In this document: positions 61,180 to 64,000 of the stretch, one piece after another
Position numbering within the stretch: the first letter of the stretch is position 1
Layout: every line of letters begins with the position of its first letter
DNA from: Pterois miles
Taxonomy: Eukaryota > Chordata > Actinopteri > Perciformes > Scorpaenidae
Assembly (NCBI GenBank): GCA_947000775.1
Contig: CAMQGK010000567.1
Span: 12,375,501 to 12,439,500, forward strand
Reading direction: 5' to 3'
Length of the DNA: 64,000 nt
Notes under the pieces: model-generated
What the model was told of the DNA's origin: nothing
Database searches by the model: none
Seen by the model: only the letters and a program-made list of their open reading frames with translations
Made by a program: the position numbers and the translations under genes

Positions 61180-61821
61180 TAGGGTGACCGCAGCCCAACA
61201 AGAAACAAATGTGGGACAAAGTATGTTTGTGTGGGACATATTACCAGTGCTGAAAACTAGTCTAAATTTTTTCTAGAGTTTCTATCCAACTTAAAAAATA
61301 AACATTTCTGTTCTGCCTTTTACCTGTTTACATATATGCTTTGCACAAATGCATCCATAGATCAGCATGTCTCTTTGAGACTTGTGAGACTCACATGACC
61401 TGTGTCGCTTTATGACGCTGTGAAATTAAAGATAAATTGGCAAAGTTTTTGTTGCAGCTGCTCCTCCTTTTCTTTGTGGTAGCACATTCTTCCTAAATCT
61501 GCACAGCTTGCGACTTTGTAGTGACTCACAGTTCTTCCCTTGGGCACAGCGTAGCAAAGATGCTGAAACGATAACCTGTATTTGACCCATGTGTGCACAG
61601 TTTGTTTGACAGCAAACACAGCGGCGTGATGACAGCATTCACTGCTTTCTTCACAGCCAATGGAGAAAAGCCTGATTTTAGAAAAGCATCTGTCCTGCAG
61701 TAGTAGACTGTGGTGGACTTTTGACAACTAGAGCCAATGAAAATGTGGGACAGTATGTTGGATGTGAGAAAAGGGATAAAAATGCTGTCCTGCTTGTAAA
61801 GAGAGACACCTGGTCACTCTA
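61180..61821. mobile_element. hAT-type nonautonomous element, 642 bp
   Basis: The ends TAGGGTGACC and GGTCACTCTA are inverted with one difference. Flanking octamers are CTTTGAAA at 61172-61179 and GTTTGAAA at 61822-61829, one mismatch apart, as expected for a hAT target duplication. Near each end lies a block like AAATGTGGGACA. A 105-codon minus-strand frame inside (61410-61727) shows no transposase domain that I can identify. Confidence 0.75.
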
Positions 61822-62389
61822 GTTTGAAAAGGTGTGTTTGCAATAATTTCTAAGCTGTAAGATGCGCAGTCACATGTGAGCGTAGCAGCCATTCTAGTAT
61901 CTGGATGTCTGGACTAAATATAGTTATATTAGTAGTATTTATAACCCAAAAGCACAGACAGCAAATTCCCTCAAGGGAATTACAATCTAAGTAAGTTAAG
62001 CATAAGCTCTGTCCTTAGACCCTCAATGAGAAAAAAAACTCTCCAAAATAAAACTGTAATGGGAAGTCTCAGGCTATACACCAAAGTAAAATTATAGTTA
62101 GGTCAATTAGGATGATAAGTGTTCTCAATTTCACTTTTTAAAGCTTTAATCTACTTTTAAAAATATGTAAAAACAAACCAAAAGCAACAATATTAATCCT
62201 GATATATGACGTAGCACCAGTTATATTTGCTCTCCAGCCCCGTTTCTCTCAACACATCACTGACCAAACATTTCAAGTCATGTTAAACATCGCCCATTGG
62301 GTAGCTAATAAATTTCCTCTACTAGCGGCAGATTTAAATTAGGTTTAACACAGCCAACGTCGCGCTAATTAGCTCCTGATAATATTAAA

Positions 62390-62600
62390 ACGAGTATGTT
62401 AGCTTACAAGATGCTAACGTGAAGTGAACGGAAGTGACCCAGTCAAGCTAACAATAAAACAATCAAGCTAGCAGAGTCGCCGATATAACGCGGTGTGCGC
62501 CAACAAATCACTCCGCAACGAAGTGCACACGGCGAGTGTAGTTACAGAAACACTGTTTGATGAGAGGAAGCGCAACACATCACACGATTACCGACAAAAA
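62390..62600. promoter_or_regulatory. CpG-richer patch, possible promoter of a minus-strand neighbour
   Basis: Within AT-rich DNA this stretch has several CpGs (GCCGATATAACGCGGTG, CAACGAAGTGCACACGGCGAG) and a CACTTCCG ETS-type site on the minus strand near 62422-62435. It would suit a small promoter driving leftward transcription towards the exon-like stretch at 61.1 kb. No transcript evidence exists in the sequence. Confidence 0.25.
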
Positions 62601-62721
62601 AAATAACTTTTACAGAGCTCATTGGCAGGTGAACCTACCGAGAGGACAGGTGGCAGCAGACTGGGAACGACGCAGTACGGGTGTACCACTGATGGCCTGA
62701 AGGGGGCGCTCATCTCATATG

Positions 62722-62767
62722 TCTTCTTCTTCTTCTTCCTTCTCCTTCTTCTTCTTCTTCTTCTTCT
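62722..62767. repeat. (CTT)n microsatellite
   Basis: CTT units with a few CCT interruptions. It produces the poly-arginine/lysine frame on the minus strand and the poly-leucine, serine and phenylalanine frames on the + strand, all artefacts. Confidence 0.93.
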
Positions 62768-64000
62768 CACATGTGTTTTATGGCTGCATCATTCCATCAA
62801 ATGCCGATATTTTTTATTATATTATTATTATATCTTTTATTTTATACAAATTCTCCCAAACTGTGAAATGGAGTTATGTGGGTTTAAACTGTGTGGCTGG
62901 GTCGGTGAAGTTGAGGATGTTAAAAGTAAAAAATGCCAGTAAAAAAAAAATTTGGTGATGTTACCTCCATTTCTTTTATGAAGTTTAACTTGCTGGCAAA
63001 CGCACTTTAAAACCCTGACAACAAATGAGACTTTATTTCCTTGCTGCGCGGGGCTGAAAGCCAAACCACATTCTTAAACTTAAAAAAAAAAAAAAATCAC
63101 ACAGTAGTGAGGAACAAAATTACAGTCAGTAATAAAACCAATCATAGCAGCCTTTTAAACCCTTGTGTCACAGCAATTGCCCATTTTGTGTTTGTAATAT
63201 TACAGCTCACAGTACAACACAAGTGTCATTTAAACTCACATTTTCAAGGACAGAGCTCACCAGCACTAAACACCCGACAACACATGAATATAAAAAGTCA
63301 TCTAGAGCAGGCTTCTCATGCCTTTGGCTCTCTCACTGTGTTTTCAGGTAGGCCTGGAGACAAACAGGGATATACTGTACTGGTGCAGCAATGAGGCATT
63401 GATGTGGCACTCCTCTCCGAGACCTGCAGAATTGATGGGAAGGCTGGCTGATTGCAGTGCGGATGATAAATGATTCCGCACATGCCGATAAAATACCACC
63501 AGCCATTTGTGAGGTCTAAAATATCCACAGCCACACACGTGCTGCTGTGGTGCTGGACTGCTAGAGATAGTAAGGTCATTAAAAAAAACAACATAGCAAA
63601 TAAAACTATTAACTTTGATTACTTATTACACATTAGCAGCCAAGTTAAAGCTCCCACCAGAGACAATATCCTGCTGTGTCTATTCATAACTGCCTCTATT
63701 TTGTTAGCTTAATGTACAGCAACACTGACAGGAGATGCAGCTGACTTATCAAATAAAGACAAGTGGTGTCAAATGAGTCACACCGCATTGGGAATAGCTT
63801 GAGGAATGGGGGGGTTAAGTTATTATATCAAGGAGCTTATGAGTAGCCAGTCAGGGATAGAATCAATCAACCAATCAATCATATTGGCCATAAAAAGAGA
63901 CCTATTACTTTCTCTCATATCTGGCATGACACACAGTCAGAGGAGACACATTTTAAAGAGGAATTAAAAGTTTACATGTTCCTTTCCTGCTGAGATGCTG

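Larger units (their letters stand above)
56401..64000. other. downstream region, repeats and no confirmed gene
   Basis: I see a partial MITE at 56943, a pair of diverged duplicates near 58.7-59.1 and 59.6-61.0 kb with an inserted element in one copy, a hAT-type element at 61180-61821, a CTT microsatellite at 62722-62767 and a CpG-richer patch at 62390-62600. Two weak hints of a minus-strand gene are listed separately. Nothing is recognised at 57140-58700 and 62970-64000; the reading frames there look random. Confidence 0.7.

Noticed and set aside
62588..62770. First exon of a minus-strand gene (ATGAGCGCCCC..., donor TCG|GTAGGT)
   Set aside because: The frame begins with poly-arginine from the CTT microsatellite. 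An inner ATG and a donor-like GTAGGT exist, but the peptide is not recognisable and the AGGGGGCGCT motif is common in repeats.

Overview
The window is vertebrate nuclear DNA from a ray-finned fish, probably a percomorph teleost. It is AT-rich, its exons are separated by long introns, and it is littered with short DNA transposons and tRNA-derived SINE fragments of types I recognise from teleost genomes. No bacterial, organellar or CRISPR feature is visible. The species cannot be named from the sequence alone.

One gene fills most of the window: grin2c, encoding the GluN2C (NR2C) subunit of the NMDA-type glutamate receptor, on the + strand. I could place all twelve coding exons from the ATG at 659 to the TGA at 55739-55741. 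All eleven introns have GT/AG ends, the exon phases join without a break, and the result is a 1,413-residue protein. Its order is: signal peptide, amino-terminal domain (exons 1-4), glutamate-binding lobe S1 (exons 4-6), M1 (exon 7), pore loop M2 and M3 (exon 8), lobe S2 (exons 9-11), M4 (exon 11), and a long cytoplasmic tail ending in the PDZ ligand ESEV (exon 12). All glutamate-contact residues are present. The GluN2 'S/L site' in M3 is leucine, as in GluN2C/D. The 2C identity rests on the amino-terminal domain, the M4 region and the start of the tail. Teleosts carry two co-orthologues (grin2ca, grin2cb); the sequence alone does not say which this is.

Layout: 1-642 is 5' noncoding, ending in a splice acceptor just before the start codon, so the promoter and first untranslated exon lie upstream of the window. 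Exon 1 is at 659-1087. Intron 1 is 15.7 kb and repeat-rich. Exons 2-5 are spread over 16.8-40.4 kb, exons 6-11 are clustered at 43.4-52.3 kb, and exon 12 is at 54.1-55.7 kb. The 8.3 kb downstream holds the 3' UTR, repeats, and weak hints of a minus-strand neighbour (a 27-codon exon-like stretch near 61.0-61.1 kb and a CpG-richer patch near 62.4-62.7 kb).

The introns hold most of what is unusual. There are four copies of one hAT-type element in introns 5, 7, 8 and 10, one of them carrying a 51-bp minisatellite. Intron 8 has a nested transposon, and intron 11 has a 134-bp MITE with a perfect 8-bp target duplication. Three copies of another MITE are each associated with a simple repeat. A dispersed repeat carries a perfect DR1 nuclear-receptor motif in both of its copies, and intron 2 has a dead Tc1-like transposase. 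I found no convincing undescribed biological system; the candidates listed are regulatory or genome-structure observations.
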